From CAVPJC01 sp963705155 (GTDB lineage Bacteria > Chloroflexota > Anaerolineae > Anaerolineales > UBA4823), in contig CAVPJC010000017.1 of assembly GCA_963705155.1 (NCBI GenBank), forward strand, positions 248,001-312,000: 64,000 nt of DNA. Reading direction: 5' to 3'. A program made the position numbers and the translations under genes. A model generated the notes under the pieces. It did no database searches. It was not told where the DNA came from and saw nothing but the letters and a program-made list of their open reading frames with translations. Shown here in pieces: positions 36,013 through 46,018 of this stretch; positions within the stretch are counted from its first letter, which is position 1, and each line of letters begins with the position of its first letter.

Positions 36013-36954
36013 TTATTCCATGCGCAGTACTGTGCCGCACATGCGGCAGAAGCGATCTCCTGAGGCGGCGCGCTTGCCGCATTGGTGGCAATAGATATGG
36101 CTTTCAGCCTCTCCCGCTTCATCCTGAGATGCGGAGCGGTGCCGGCGGCTCGGAGCTGAAGCAGCGGCGGTCGCCTTACTCCTACCGGTTTGCCAGTACC
36201 ACCAACCCCCGCCGACAATCAGCCCGACCCCCAGCAACCCCAGCGCCCACGGCAGCACCGATTTCAAGTTGAACTGGGTGCTGGTTACATCCCCCACCGG
36301 CGCGCCAGGCTGCACCTTCAGGCTGGCGGCAGACAGTGCATCTGAATCCTTGTTGTAGCTCAAGGAGACGCTCAGAGTTTGCCCGGCGGGCATAGCGCCC
36401 ACATCCTTGTTGAAATACACCAGCCCATCCCCTCCGGCCTTACCGCTGCCAGACGCAGGCGAAATTTTTATATCGGTGGCGCCCAACGGCTGCTGCACCT
36501 GGATGGAAAATGCATCCACTGCGTAATCACCGGGCCAGTTATAGGTATACTGGCGGGCCGGTCCCTGTTTGGTCAATCCGGGGTCGTAGTATTCGATCTG
36601 CAGCTCAGGGGCTGTGGCCGTGAGCGAAATCTCCCCCCAATCCCCTTTGACCTGGCGCTGATACGCAATGGAAAACAAGCCGCTCTCGCCGGTTTCGGTG
36701 GTCTGCTTTACCGCCACCGCGCTGGGTTCGCCGGCAGCAGCCGGGATACGCAAAGTCAGATCGGCGGGCAAGACCACCGAGGCCGGCAGCACCACCCGGT
36801 AAATCACCAGCACGGCGGGCTGGTCATATTCAGGCCACAGATCCACTTCCACACTGCTGAGCGTGAGGTTGCCCTGAGCAAATGCGCTCCAGGGGAGCAG
36901 CGCCATCGCTGCTATCGCCAGGGCGCTCAATGGCACAATAAAGCGTTTCAACAT
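36013..36954 (-). CDS. Exported beta-domain protein with membrane anchor and cytoplasmic zinc ribbon
   Basis: 313 residues. Signal peptide (LKRFIVPLSALAIAAMALLP, cleavage near AFA-Q), a beta-rich extracytoplasmic domain of about 200 residues, one transmembrane helix (LPWALGLLGVGLIVGGGWWY) and a cytoplasmic four-Cys ribbon (CHQCGKRAASGDRFCRMCG). The beta domain layout (strands ending in a TM helix) resembles the C-terminal half of the diheme protein at 22.8 kb. No family name is certain. It lies downstream of the cytochromes but in convergent orientation. The start at 36954 is chosen for the signal peptide; an in-frame ATG 27 bases upstream is possible. Confidence 0.7.
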   Translation of the reverse strand: MLKRFIVPLSALAIAAMALLPWSAFAQGNLTLSSVEVDLWPEYDQPAVLVIYRVVLPASVVLPADLTLRIPAAAGEPSAVAVKQTTETGESGLFSIAYQRQVKGDWGEISLTATAPELQIEYYDPGLTKQGPARQYTYNWPGDYAVDAFSIQVQQPLGATDIKISPASGSGKAGGDGLVYFNKDVGAMPAGQTLSVSLSYNKDSDALSAASLKVQPGAPVGDVTSTQFNLKSVLPWALGLLGVGLIVGGGWWYWQTGRSKATAAASAPSRRHRSASQDEAGEAESHIYCHQCGKRAASGDRFCRMCGTVLRME

Positions 36955-37032
36955 GGATTTTCTGCTTCCTCTCCAAGGCATATTTTGGGGTTAAATCTTA
37001 CCACGCCTGACAGAACCGCGGAAGACGGGCTT

Positions 37033-37794
37033 TCAGCCGATCGCCTGGCGCACCTGCCGGGACAGCGTCGCCAAAGGCGGGTTCATAGCGGATATCTTCA
37101 TCGCGTGGGCGGGGGAAATTCACCGGCATATCCATGCGGACGCTGCCAGGGCGTGGGCTGAGCACCAGCACCCGGTCGGCCAGGAACAGCGCCTCCGAGA
37201 TCGAATGGGTGACCATCACCACCGTCTTGCGGCGCGCCTGCCAGATGCGCAGCAGCTCGGCGCCCATCCGCTCGCGGGTCAGGGCATCCAGCGCGCCAAA
37301 AGGCTCGTCCAGCAGCAGCAGGTCCGGGTCGTGGACCAGGGCGCGGGCAATCGCCACGCGCTGCGCCATCCCGCCGGAAAGATCGCGCGGCAGCGTATCT
37401 TCGAAGCCCTGCAAACCCACCAGCTCGATCAGCTCCTGGGCGCGCGCCTGGCTCGGCTTCCAGGGCAAGCCCTTCAAGTTCCAGCGGCAGCATGATATTC
37501 TCCAGCACGGTGCGCCAGGGCATCAGGTTGGCTTTTTGAAAGACAAATCCGATCCCGCCGGCGTGGCCCGGCGAGCGGCAGCCCCTCATAGATGCACCTC
37601 ACCCTGGGTGGGCGGCAGCAAGCCCGGCCAGGATGCGCAGCAGCGTGCTCTTGCCGCTGCCCGGACGGCCCCAGCACGCACACAAATTCCTGCGGGCAGC
37701 ACCGCGAATGAGACCTCGTCCAGCGCCTGCAGCCCGCCGTTGCCGTTGTGAAAGACCGCGCTCAAGCCGCGGACTGATCAGGATGGGTTTCCAT
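37033..37794 (-). CDS. ribZ: Riboflavin ABC transporter ATP-binding protein, many frameshifts
   Basis: SsuB/TauB/ThiZ-type ATPase, but split by at least five one-base shifts (about 37760, 37660, 37620, 37580, 37455 and 37063). Joined pieces give the N-terminus METHPDQSAA, Walker A GPSG-SGKSTLLRI, Q-loop GFVFQKANLMPWRTVLENI, signature LSGGMAQRVAIARALV, Walker B LLLLDEPFGALDALTRE and switch VTHS. The last shift restores VRQVRQAIG and a stop at 37033-37035. ATG 37794 directly follows the ribY stop. Function is taken from the FMN riboswitch and the family. The lesions look like assembly error, as the pieces are not decayed. Confidence 0.72.
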
Positions 37795-38807
37795 TTACCT
37801 GAAACTCACTTCGACAAAATCGTTGGTGAACGCCTTGCTCAAATCCAGCGGCTGGGTCAGCAGCCCCATCTCCAGCAGCACCTGCTGCATGTTCTCCCAG
37901 GCAGCCGGATCGGTGTAGCCCAAGCCGCTCGGCTTTCCAGAAATCAATCGAGGTAGCCAGGATTTCCTTCTGAATGGCCCGATCAGCTTGCGCCAGGCCT
38001 TCCACATATTTCAGGCAGATCTCAAAAGCCTCGCCGGGTCTGGCCAGGGTATCTGCCACCCCGCGCAGAATCGCCTGCGACCATGCGCGCGCACCAGCTC
38101 CGGGTTCTGCGCCAGGGTGGTTTCGTTGGTATCAGGCCGTTGGAAGCCAGGTGGACGTAATCGGCGACGCGGATCACATCGACCTCGAAGCCCTGGGCGC
38201 GCAGCTGGATCGGCTCGTTGTTGGCATACACCACCACCGCCTGATCCTGGTCGGTGACCAGGGCTTCCACCTGGTTAAAGCCGATCGAATCCAGGGTCAC
38301 GTCACTTTCTGCCACGCCGCCGGCGTTCAAGCAGGGCCCGCAGCCCAATGTAGCTGGCCCCAAACAGGCCAGGCAGACCGATCTTCTTACCCGCCAGGTC
38401 CTGAGGCGTGCGGATATTGCTCTCCACCTTGGCCGCCACGCCACCGGGTAATCTTGCCACCAGCCCATCACATACACCACCGGCAGCCCCTGGGCGCGCG
38501 CCAGCAGCACCTGCTCGCCGGATACCAGAGCGAACTGCAAATTATTGGCGCCCACCAGCGAGACGCCATCGGTCTCGAAGCTGTAATCGAACTCGACCTC
38601 AAGACCGGCGTCGCGGAAATAACCTTTTTCCTCGGCGACGTAGAAAGGCGCAAACTGCACGCTGGGGATGTACCCCATTGGCAGGCGCACCTGCACCAGC
38701 GGGGATTGGGTGGCAACTTCTGCAGGCGGGGCCTGCGGCGCGGGCGCTGCGCAGGCTGCTAACAGGAGCGCGCCAACCAGAATGGACAAAATGGATCGTC
38801 TGTACAT
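37795..38807 (-). CDS. ribY: Riboflavin ABC transporter substrate-binding lipoprotein, several frameshifts
   Basis: An NMT1/THI5-like solute-binding protein. The lipoprotein signal is MYRRSILSILVGALLLAACA (lipobox LAAC), then VQVRLPMGYIPSVQFAPFYV, AEEKGYFRDAGLEVEFDY and GVSLVGANNLQFALVSGEQV as in ThiY/RibY proteins. Later pieces include NAGGVAESDVTLDSIGFNQV, RAQGFEVDVIRVADYVHLAS and ENMQQVLLEMGLLTQPLDL, each in another frame; shifts lie near 38450, 38345, 38140, 38060 and 37935. It binds riboflavin or a precursor outside the cell. The start 38807 lies 14 bases after the ribX stop. Confidence 0.75.
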
Positions 38808-38820
38808 GTGGTGAACTCCT

Positions 38821-39645
38821 TCACTGTGTAATCACAGGCTGATCGGGCCTCTCGCGCCACCAGAGAAACCGGCGCTCCAGCAAAACCACCAGCCCGTAGA
38901 GGGACATCGCCATAAAAATCAGCGTAAAGACGGCAACAAATACCAGGGTGGTATCGTATTGTCCGCGCCCAACGTTGATCAGGAAGCCCAGGCCGCGGTC
39001 TGAGCCGACAAACTCGCCCACCACCGCCCCGATGACCGATAGAGTGGCCCCCACCCGCAGCCCGCCGAGGAAGACCGGCATTGCCGAGGGGATCTCCAGG
39101 CTCCTGATCTGCTGCCAGCGTGTGGCTTGCAAAGAGCGCATCAGCTCCTGAAGCTCCTCGGGCACAGACCGCAGGCCCACAATCGTATTGACCAGCACCG
39201 GAAAGAACACAATCAGGGCGCAGATCAGCACCTTCGAAAACAAGCCGGTTTTAAACCAGATGATGAGCAAGGGCGCAATCGCTACCACCGGAATTGATTG
39301 GCTGGCCACAATGAAAGGTGAAAGCATGCGCTCGAACGCCGGCGACTTTGCCAGCAGGTAGCCCATGCCAACCGCTGCAGCCACCCCCAGGAACAACCCC
39401 AGCAGCACTTCCTGCAATGTGATCACAAAATGACGCAGCAAGCTGCCATCCAGGGCTGCCAACCAGAAACGATCCCAGACCATGAACGGTGTGGGCAAGA
39501 TGAAGGGCGGGAAATCTGCCAGCCGCACCAGGACTTCCCACCCAACCAGCGCCAGGCTGATGACCAGCGGCACCAGCAGCAGAGAAGAACGGCTGCTGCC
39601 CGGCTTACCGGTATCCATAATTTTTTCCAATCGAGCCATGTCCAT
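38821..39645 (-). CDS. ribX: Riboflavin ABC transporter permease
   Basis: About 274 residues, intact, six transmembrane helices, with the EAA-type loop ELMRSLQATRWQQIRSLEIP SAMPVF typical of nitrate/taurine/thiamine-precursor permeases. The start is probably ATG 39645 (GTGAGG five bases upstream); ATG 39639 is possible, and 39660 would lie too close to the terminator T run. First gene behind the FMN riboswitch, followed by ribY and ribZ. In Chloroflexota, RibXYZ-type importers under FMN riboswitches take up riboflavin; this assignment rests on that known association, as the permease alone cannot separate substrates. Confidence 0.85.
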   Translation of the reverse strand: MDMARLEKIMDTGKPGSSRSSLLLVPLVISLALVGWEVLVRLADFPPFILPTPFMVWDRFWLAALDGSLLRHFVITLQEVLLGLFLGVAAAVGMGYLLAKSPAFERMLSPFIVASQSIPVVAIAPLLIIWFKTGLFSKVLICALIVFFPVLVNTIVGLRSVPEELQELMRSLQATRWQQIRSLEIPSAMPVFLGGLRVGATLSVIGAVVGEFVGSDRGLGFLINVGRGQYDTTLVFVAVFTLIFMAMSLYGLVVLLERRFLWWRERPDQPVITQ

Positions 39646-39662
39646 ACAGACCTCACACACTC

Positions 39663-39701
39663 GAATAAAAATGCCCCGAACCGCACTTGTGTTCGGGGCA
39701 T
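39663..39701 (-). terminator. Terminator 2 of the riboswitch expression platform
   Basis: ATGCCCCGAAC (39701-39691 on the minus strand) pairs with GTTCGGGGCAT (39681-39671) around a nine-base loop, followed by TTTTATT. It ends about 18 bases before the ribX start, so it can stop transcription just before the operon. The stem is perfect over eleven pairs. Confidence 0.85.
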
Positions 39702-39736
39702 GTGCAAATCATACCAGGCAGGCAGCCTGCCGGCCT

Positions 39737-39773
39737 CAAAAAATAACCCCGAAAACCACGTGGCTCTCGGGGT
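39737..39773 (-). terminator. Terminator 1 of the riboswitch expression platform
   Basis: On the minus strand ACCCCGA (39773-39767) pairs with TCGGGGT (39752-39746), with a CCACGTGG core and an internal loop, followed by TATTTTTTG. It lies between the FMN aptamer and terminator 2, so two intrinsic terminators stand in series ahead of ribX. Confidence 0.75.
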
Positions 39774-39857
39774 ACACGGCGCGGAAGGAATGCCCAAACC
39801 GGGCGCAATTTGGCCGCTGAACGGGCAGATTACAACATTCACCCATTCAACAGGCGC

Positions 39858-39973
39858 AACCTTCTTTCATCCGGACTGTACCGTCGGCTCCGGAGTTTCA
39901 CCGGATCATGCGCCAGATGATGGCGCTCGCGGGCTTTACCGCCGGTCGGGAATTTCACCCTGCCCCGAAGGTT
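39858..39973 (-). promoter_or_regulatory. FMN riboswitch (RFN element)
   Basis: The minus strand carries the full RFN consensus: P1 arms AACCTTC (39973-39967) and GAAGGTT (39864-39858), the segment GGGGCAGGGTGAAATTCCCG, ACCGGCGGTAAAGCCCGCGA, a variable arm, ATCCGGTGAAACTCCGGAGC, and CGACGGTACAGTCCGGATGA AAGAAGG. FMN binding usually stabilises a terminator or hides a ribosome site; here two terminators follow within 190 bases, so transcription control of ribXYZ by FMN is expected. Recognition is by consensus and is unambiguous. Confidence 0.96.
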
Positions 39974-40028
39974 AAAATATTCCAATTGTTATTGCTTGTT
40001 AAATATACCACAAAGCCGGATGGTTGTG

Positions 40029-40637
40029 TCAATCCTCTTCGAGGCGCGGCGGCCTCGGGATCAGCATGGGCGTGCGGCGCCGGTAGAGGTCGTACTGCAG
40101 TCCAAACTCAGCCAGGAGTTTTCGTTCTTCGATATTGGCCCCCACCAGGATATACAGGGTCAGGCCGAGATTCACTGCCAGAAGATTGAGGGTCATAGCC
40201 GGAACCAGCCAGATAAACACAAGCCCGGCGGTATACAAGGGGTGACGCACCCAGGCATACAGCCCGTGGGTGACCATCTGGGAGGCTGCCGGTTTGCTGC
40301 GTGGCTGGATCATTTGCTGCAGGCCCAGGAACGACCACAATCCGGTTTGCAGCAGGCCAATAAACAGCGCGACGCCGGCCAGCGCCTGGATAGACAGGTT
40401 GATCAGCAGCCAGGGAAAGGGAATGCTGTACAGACGCCGGTCTGGCAGGAGCGCCGAAAGAGCGATGATGGGCATCAGGCTCAGAATGGCAAACAAATTG
40501 TAGGCCAGGCGGTAGAACTGATCTGCCTGGCCTCCCGACCAGCGCCGGACAGCTGCTTTAACAGACGTAGACGCCAGCCAGGAGTGTACAAGGCCGTAAA
40601 ACAATACCGCCGCCAGAATGATGAAAAAGGACTGCAT
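40029..40637 (-). CDS. Membrane methyltransferase-like protein (ICMT/NnrU type)
   Basis: 202 residues, five to six transmembrane helices. The C-terminal half has THGLYAWVRHPLYTAGLVFI and NIEERKLLAEFGLQYDLYRR, the two motifs (R-HP-Y and E-x-x-L...F-x-x-Y-x-x-Y) of the isoprenylcysteine methyltransferase/PEMT fold and of NnrU. AGGAGG lies eight bases before ATG. SAM-dependent methylation of a lipid or prenyl-like substrate is possible; no specific one can be named. It is encoded upstream of and on the same strand as the riboswitch, which starts about 55 bases beyond its stop. Confidence 0.78.
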   Translation of the reverse strand: MQSFFIILAAVLFYGLVHSWLASTSVKAAVRRWSGGQADQFYRLAYNLFAILSLMPIIALSALLPDRRLYSIPFPWLLINLSIQALAGVALFIGLLQTGLWSFLGLQQMIQPRSKPAASQMVTHGLYAWVRHPLYTAGLVFIWLVPAMTLNLLAVNLGLTLYILVGANIEERKLLAEFGLQYDLYRRRTPMLIPRPPRLEED

Positions 40638-40748
40638 GCCCTGCCCTCCTGCGCCAACGCCCGCTAGCGTTCAAGACGCCACAAGACCAGCAGATTGTAA
40701 CCGCCCCATCCGCCAGTCTGAGAGGGGTGTCCAATTTGGACAGCCCCG

Positions 40749-41261
40749 TTAATCTCCCTGCCCGGCGCTCCACTCGAAACGGAAATCGCAAAATGAGGCG
40801 CCTTCCATGATCGTCTGGGTGCGCGTCAGGCTGACCTGCGGGTTAAAACCCTGGATGAGGGCATGATCCCGGTTGCAGGAGAGCAGGGCGCCCAGTTCGG
40901 GAACGCCCAGCGCTTGATACATCTCAGCATAACGGCAGCGGGTGACATTGAAATGAAACCTCTCTGCGCTGCTCTCCAGGACAACCATTTGCATGGCGTC
41001 GTCTTTTTTCCAATTCTCCAGGGAAGCAGCGAAGTGCGGCAGATCGCTGCCGCCCATCGCCTGGGCTAGCTGCGCCCCCTGCTGCCGGGCCACATCGATA
41101 ACCACCTGGCGGGCAACCTCCAGCACGCGCTGCCGGCCGAACTCCTGGCCGAGTGCCTCCAGCATTGGCGCAAGGATGCGCGCCTCGATCTCACGGCGGT
41201 TCAACACGCCCAGCTCATTCAACCGGTCAGGCGGCGCACCGGGCACGGATGAAGACGTCAT
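40749..41261 (-). CDS. L-2-amino-thiazoline-4-carboxylate hydrolase-like protein
   Basis: 170 residues matching the ATC_hydrolase family: an N-terminal helical part (RREIEARILAPMLEALGQEF with VVIDVARQQGAQLAQ) and the C-terminal core FNVTRCRYAEMYQALGVPEL, GALLSCNRDHALIQGFNP and LTRTQTIMEGASFCDFRFEW. The Cys-Arg-Tyr, S-C-N-R-D and CDFRF motifs are family hallmarks. Many members are of unknown function; hydrolysis of the thiazoline ring towards cysteine is the named activity of one. It overlaps the CBS gene stop by four bases, so it is the last gene of that operon. Confidence 0.8.
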   Translation of the reverse strand: MTSSSVPGAPPDRLNELGVLNRREIEARILAPMLEALGQEFGRQRVLEVARQVVIDVARQQGAQLAQAMGGSDLPHFAASLENWKKDDAMQMVVLESSAERFHFNVTRCRYAEMYQALGVPELGALLSCNRDHALIQGFNPQVSLTRTQTIMEGASFCDFRFEWSAGQGD

Positions 41262-41697
41262 GCAGGGCGTTCTCCGGTGATGTAGCTCTCCAGTTGTTCA
41301 ATGACAAACTGCTGCTCGGAGATGATGGACTTGACCACGTCGCCAATCGAAATCAGCCCGACCACCTGGTTTTTATCCAGCACAGGCAGGTGGCGGATGT
41401 GCTTTTCGGTCATAATTGCCATGCAGGCGCCGATGGTGTGCTCCGGGTGGACGGTGTACACATTGGCGGTCATCACATCCCTGACCGGCGTCTCTCGCGA
41501 GGTTTTACCCTGCAAAACCACTTTGCGGGCATAATCGCGCTCAGAAAAGATGCCCACCAGCTCACCGCTTTCCACAACCACCAGCGCGCCCACGTCTTTA
41601 TCGGCCATCATTCGCAGCGCCTCAACCACGGCTGTGTCCGGGGTGGTAGTCCAAACATTCCTGCCTTTAACGTTAAAACTTGTCTCACCGTTACCAT
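41258..41697 (-). CDS. CBS-domain pair protein, one frameshift
   Basis: About 146 residues, two CBS motifs in tandem: TTTPDTAVVEALRMMADKDV and GALVVVESGELVGIFSERDY, then VYTVHPEHTIGACMAIMTEK and HIRHLPVLDKNQVVGLISIG DVV. The start is ATG 41697 with GGAGG seven bases before. In the first 10 codons (MVTVRQVL) one A is missing near 41674 (TTTTAACG for TTTTAAACG), so without correction the frame opens elsewhere. Such stand-alone CBS pairs bind adenine nucleotides and sense energy state. It lies in an operon with the HerA-like ATPase. Confidence 0.82.
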
Positions 41698-41799
41698 ATC
41701 CATACCTCCATTTTCTACCGGCGCTTATCATCCAACTCGTAACACCACACCACTCACTGCTCCCCGAAACCGGGAAGCTCCAGCATTTCCTCACCCGCT

Positions 41800-44314
41800 T
41801 TAATCGAGATGGTAAGGCAGCCATGCCACACCAAACACTTCCAGGCGCAACATCTGTCTTTTTGGCCGCCACCGAAATTTCCCTCAGGTCATTGGCGGCT
41901 TCGGTCCATCGGGCGTTGACAGCCTCCAGGGCGGCGGCTTTTTCTTTTTCCAGCATAGCGATCTGCTTCTTGAAATCGGCAATGCTATCCACCGATTCTT
42001 CCACATCGTCCTTGGCCTGCTCGGTCATGCGCCGCTTGGAGAGCGAGCTGGAAATACGCCGTGAGCTCTTGCGACCACCGAACAGACTGAAGACATTCTC
42101 GGCAGCCGTGCCCAGCTCTTCCATCTTGCGCTGCGAAAGCTCCGATTGGTCACCCGCCAGCTCACGCTCTTCGCGGGCCAGTTTATCCTGCAGGGCTTCC
42201 AGCTTGCGATCGTAAGCCAGAGCCAGCTTTTCAACTTCGGCCTCCAAACCACTGCGGGCAGCTTCAGAACACAGGGTGCGGAACTCACCGGCGGAAACAT
42301 CCGGACCGGCGTACACTTTCAAACCTTCGTTGGCAGCGCACGGTGACCTGAGCTGTGCGGTAAGCCCAATCTACAAAGTCCCTTTGCAGAGCCGCCATCA
42401 GTTTTGCATCGGTGAGCGGTGCTTCAGGCGGGGCAAAGCGCGCCTGCGGGTCGGGAGATTCTATCCATCTGCCCGGCATCGACGGATGTTCCCGGGTAGT
42501 TTTCCCAGCGAACCACACCGCGCCGGTCGGCGGAAGGCACCAGGCAGGTGGTATTCTTCTCGTAATCCAGGTTGTATTTGCGATCCAGGAAACGGATGTG
42601 CGCCTGGGCCAGCAAAACAGGCCGGTAAACCAGACCCTGGCTGTAAGCTTCCTGAGGATAGGGGCGCCCGGCTGCTTTGAAGGCCTGTGTAAAGGTCAGG
42701 TTATTCGGCAGGAAGTACTCTTTGACACCCGAAGGCAGCATGGGGCGCGTCTCAGTGCCTGGCAATCCTGAACCGCTGGCGGCAGCCGGCTGCTTGCGGA
42801 TGGGCTCTGTCTTGGGCTCAACCACCGCACCACCGGCTACGGCAGGCGGGGCACTGGCAACCGCTGGCTGAGGACTGGCAGCAGCTGTCTGAACGGCGGC
42901 GCTATCCAACCTTGCGCCAACCAGCTGGTTCAACGAAGGTATCTGCGAGCGCGTCATTGGCCCGGCCAGGTAGTTCATTGCCCAGCGCGTTTGCATCAAA
43001 CGTGCTTGCTTCTCATGGACGCTGTGCAGCAAGAAGACGCGCTTGCCCAGCGTCGAAATCAAACGATCATACTCGCCCCGGTCCATGCTGCCCTGCCGCG
43101 GCGCTCTCCAGGCCATCCAGCAAGCGCTGTTTATCCTGGTCGGTTTGCAGTTTGCCGATAAACCAGGTGCCAGCATTGGAAAGGGCTTTGTAATCCACAT
43201 CCACCGGGTTCTGGGTCACCAGCACCTGACCCACGCCAAAGGCACGCGCCTGCTTGAGCATGCGCAGCATGAGCTGCTTGGAGGGCGGGTTGTTCACCGG
43301 CGGCAGATAACCGAAAATTTCGTCGAAATACAGCAGCGCCCGCAGCGATCCAGTGCCGGTCTGGGTGCGCATCCAGGTTTCCACCGCTGAATAAAGCAGG
43401 GTGATGAAGAACATGCGCTCCTGATCGGTGAGGTGAGCGAGGAAAAACACGCTGTGGCGCGGCCGCCCATCGGGTGTGTACAGCAGCGAGGGGATGTCCA
43501 ACGGATGCCCTTCGATCCAGGTCTGGAAAGCCGGCGCAGCCAGGATATTGTTCAAGAGCATGGCAAGGGTAAAGCGGTCCTTCTCAGGGAAGAAGGTATT
43601 GACATCAAAAACACCCAGCTTCTGGAAAGGCGGCGACTGGGTTTGCATGATCAACTCACCCAGGTCCAGGTCCTTGCCCTGGCTCCAGGCCTGCTCAAAT
43701 ATGTTGGAAAGCAAGATATGCTCGCGTGAGCGCACCGGGTCGATATCCGTCAGACCCACCAACCCCAGCAGGGCGGTCACCGTGCCGGAGATTTTCTCCC
43801 GCAGCATTTCGCGGTTGCCTTCCCAGGCGATGCCAGGCGCTTTCAGCGAGGCCAGGATGCTGACCGGTATGCCGGCATCGGAACCGGGTGTGTAGATGGA
43901 AAACTGCGCCGCGTTCGACAGGGCAAGCAGCCGCTCAGGTGTGACCCCCCACTCGGTCAGACCCTTGCGCCATAAGGCGGCGGTATCGACGGCAGCCTGA
44001 TCCAGGGTCTTTCCGGCCCGGCGGGCCTCATCGGGGTTGATCCAGGGCTGAAAATCCTGCGGAAGCAGCTCCGGGAAGTGCAGCAAGATGTTGGTGATAT
44101 CGCCTTTGGGGTCAATCATCAAAGCCGGGATGCCCTGCAAGGCAGCTTCTTCCAGCATGTCTATGCACAAACCAGTCTTCCCGGAACCCGTCATGCCCAC
44201 CACCACAGCGTGTGTGGTCAGGTCCGCCGGGTTGTACATCAGGGGCTGGTCGGTTAGTTTGCCCTGTTGGGGATCAAATATCTTGCCCAGATAGAATTGT
44301 TCATTGCCAGCCAT
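41800..44314 (-). CDS. HerA/VirB4-like ATPase with C-terminal coiled coil, several frameshifts
   Basis: About 835 residues after joining. HerA-type P-loop at residues 40-47 (VVVGMTGSGKTGLCIDM), then ALMIDPKGDITNILLHFPEL, and Walker B LRALLYFDEIFGYLPPVNNP with the RARAFGVGQVLVTQNPVDVD segment, as in HerA/FtsK-like ATPases. The middle holds a Pro/Ala-rich linker and YFLPNNLTFTQAFKAAGR. The C-terminus has a long coiled coil (LAYDRKLEALQDKLAREERE, then DFKKQIAMLEKEKAAALEAV) and ends VFGVAWLPYHLD. Shifts lie near 43085, 42465, 42325 and 41835. Start 44314 with AGAGGTG. Role unknown; such ATPases can process DNA or move protein. Confidence 0.75.
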
Positions 44315-44384
44315 AATTCACCTCTTCAGAAATCGTTATTTGTGAAAGGTTCAGGTATATTGTACAACCGATCCGGTCTTCTTT

Positions 44385-45485
44385 TTACTTTTCTGTCGCC
44401 AGTTCGAAGATGCGCTCAAATTCGGCCAGATACTCTCCGGCGATCTGCGGATTGTGGATGATCAATGTGTTTTCATCGTTGCGTTCTTCGGCGCTGGCGC
44501 TGAAATTATACGAGCCGGTAGCCAGCACCTGCCCATCGATGATGATGACCTTGTGATGCATGTTGGCCGGGTTGCCGTCCAGGCGTACGTTTACACCTGC
44601 GGCGCGCAGGCGGTCATATTCGCCGCCCAAATTCGAAGTCACCTGCGTTGCCTCCATAACGCCGGCAACCTCCACGCCGCGATCGAGCGCTCGATGATGG
44701 CATTGGCCAGTTCGTCGGAAGTGAAGGCAAAGGCTAGGAAGTAAACACTTTCCTGCGCAGCGCCAATCAGTTCCACCAACCGGGCGGCGGTGCCATCATC
44801 CGGTGAAAAATACACCTCCAGGCGGACGCCCTCCACCGTCAGGCCGGGGTAGGGCGTGTTTGCAGGCGAGCCAGGGCCAAAACGGTCATCCAGTAAACAT
44901 TTCTTCGAATTCAGCGGTGTAATCTTCTGCCAGGCGTGAGGAGCGGATGCGCTGCAGGTTGTTGTTGTTTTGATAAGTGTCGGAAATTGTGAAGTTCATC
45001 GAGCCGGTCCACACTTCCTGGCGGTCAATGATGACGAACTTGTTGTGCATCAACCCTTCCTGGCGGTCGCCAAGCACCGGAATCCCGGCATCCTTTAACT
45101 CCTGCACCTCATCGGTGTCGAGGTAGTCGCTTTCCACCACCATACGCACAAGCACGCCCCGGTCATATGCCTCGAGCAGGGCATCACGGATGGACCACAG
45201 GTTCAGATCCAATACAGCGATATCCACGCTGACCCGGGCGCTGTGCAATCGCCTCTGCCAGGGCCTGATCGGGACCGCCGCGCAGTGAACGGGCGGTATC
45301 GCCCATGGGGTCGGTGAAATACAGGCTGTACCAATCGGAAACCGCCGGCGAGCCAGCCGTGGGTTCAAGCAGGGGTGGATCCTGGTTTTCCGCCGGATTG
45401 CTTCCACTCAGGGCGACGGCAGGCCAGACCGGCGAAGATGAGAAATACCGGCAAAAACCTTGCCCGATTGAGGACCTCCCCTCAT
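44385..45485 (-). CDS. Secreted phospholipase D-like protein, two HKD motifs, several frameshifts
   Basis: The ATG at 45485 overlaps the TGA of the preceding gene (ATGA). A lipoprotein-like signal reads VFLIFAGLACRRP once a shift in a T run near 45445 is corrected. Pieces then give SDWYSLYFTDPMGDTARSLR GG, SVDIAVLDLNLWSIRDALLE AY, the first HKD motif HNKFVIIDRQEVWTGSMNF, the linker EVYFSPDDGTAARLVELIGA, VYFLAFAFTSDELANAII and the second HKD motif HHKVIIIDGQVLATGSYNFS. Shifts lie near 45443, 45243, 44880 and 44685. Two HKD motifs form one active site in phospholipase D-type hydrolases. Substrate (lipid or nucleic acid) unknown. Confidence 0.75.
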
Positions 45486-46018
45486 GGCAGAACCCAGAGA
45501 ACAGGTTCGGATAGCTGTAAGCTAAACTGCACTTCTTTGAGCATATCCCGGCGGGCGGCCTCCACCGCCATGACAATAAATTCGGCCAGTGGTTTTGTAT
45601 CCCGGGCGTTAAAAGTGACCGGCAAAAATGGCGCGGCCGGGCCTTCCTGCAAATCCGGTGGATTTGCCAGCATCTGGCTGCCCAGCTCCAGCAGGGTTCC
45701 TTGCGGGCAGGTGAAAGCCGGGATCATAAAGCGCCGCCTCTGACCCCAGAATTGCTGCGCTTCGATGTCTTCGTTGCCTGAATAGGTCTCACGCCGCAAG
45801 TTCACCTGCCCTTCGCATACCCAGAAAGGCCGGCCGGGTTTGGCGGGGTTAATCCCGGGGGCGTAATGCACATCCAGCGCGGCCAGACCGGCGGACTCGT
45901 CCAGATACAGCCCCTGACCGCACTGCGCACACACCCAGGCCGCCTCATCAACCCCGGCGGGCAGTGGTGTGCTGCAGCGGATACACAACAGCGGGATTAA
46001 TTCAACCGGTTTATCCAC
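45482..46018 (-). CDS. Zinc-ribbon protein of unknown function
   Basis: 178 residues, intact. N-terminal four-Cys ribbon (LLCIRCSTPLP...WVCAQCGQGLYLD), then YAPGINPAKPGRPFWVCEGQ and QFWGQRRRFMIPAFTCPQGT, and a C-terminal helix before the end PVLWVLP. No transmembrane helix is obvious. It shares the design of an N-terminal Cys ribbon with the two preceding genes. It overlaps them at both ends (ATG at 46018 lies inside the previous gene; its stop overlaps the PLD start). Confidence 0.65.
   Translation of the reverse strand: MDKPVELIPLLCIRCSTPLPAGVDEAAWVCAQCGQGLYLDESAGLAALDVHYAPGINPAKPGRPFWVCEGQVNLRRETYSGNEDIEAQQFWGQRRRFMIPAFTCPQGTLLELGSQMLANPPDLQEGPAAPFLPVTFNARDTKPLAEFIVMAVEAARRDMLKEVQFSLQLSEPVLWVLP

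Noticed and set aside
41258..42322. Single 354-codon minus frame joining a coiled coil to CBS domains
   Set aside because: The apparent fusion results from two compensating one-base deletions; corrected frames give the end of the HerA-like ATPase at 41800 and a separate CBS gene starting at 41697 with its own ribosome site.
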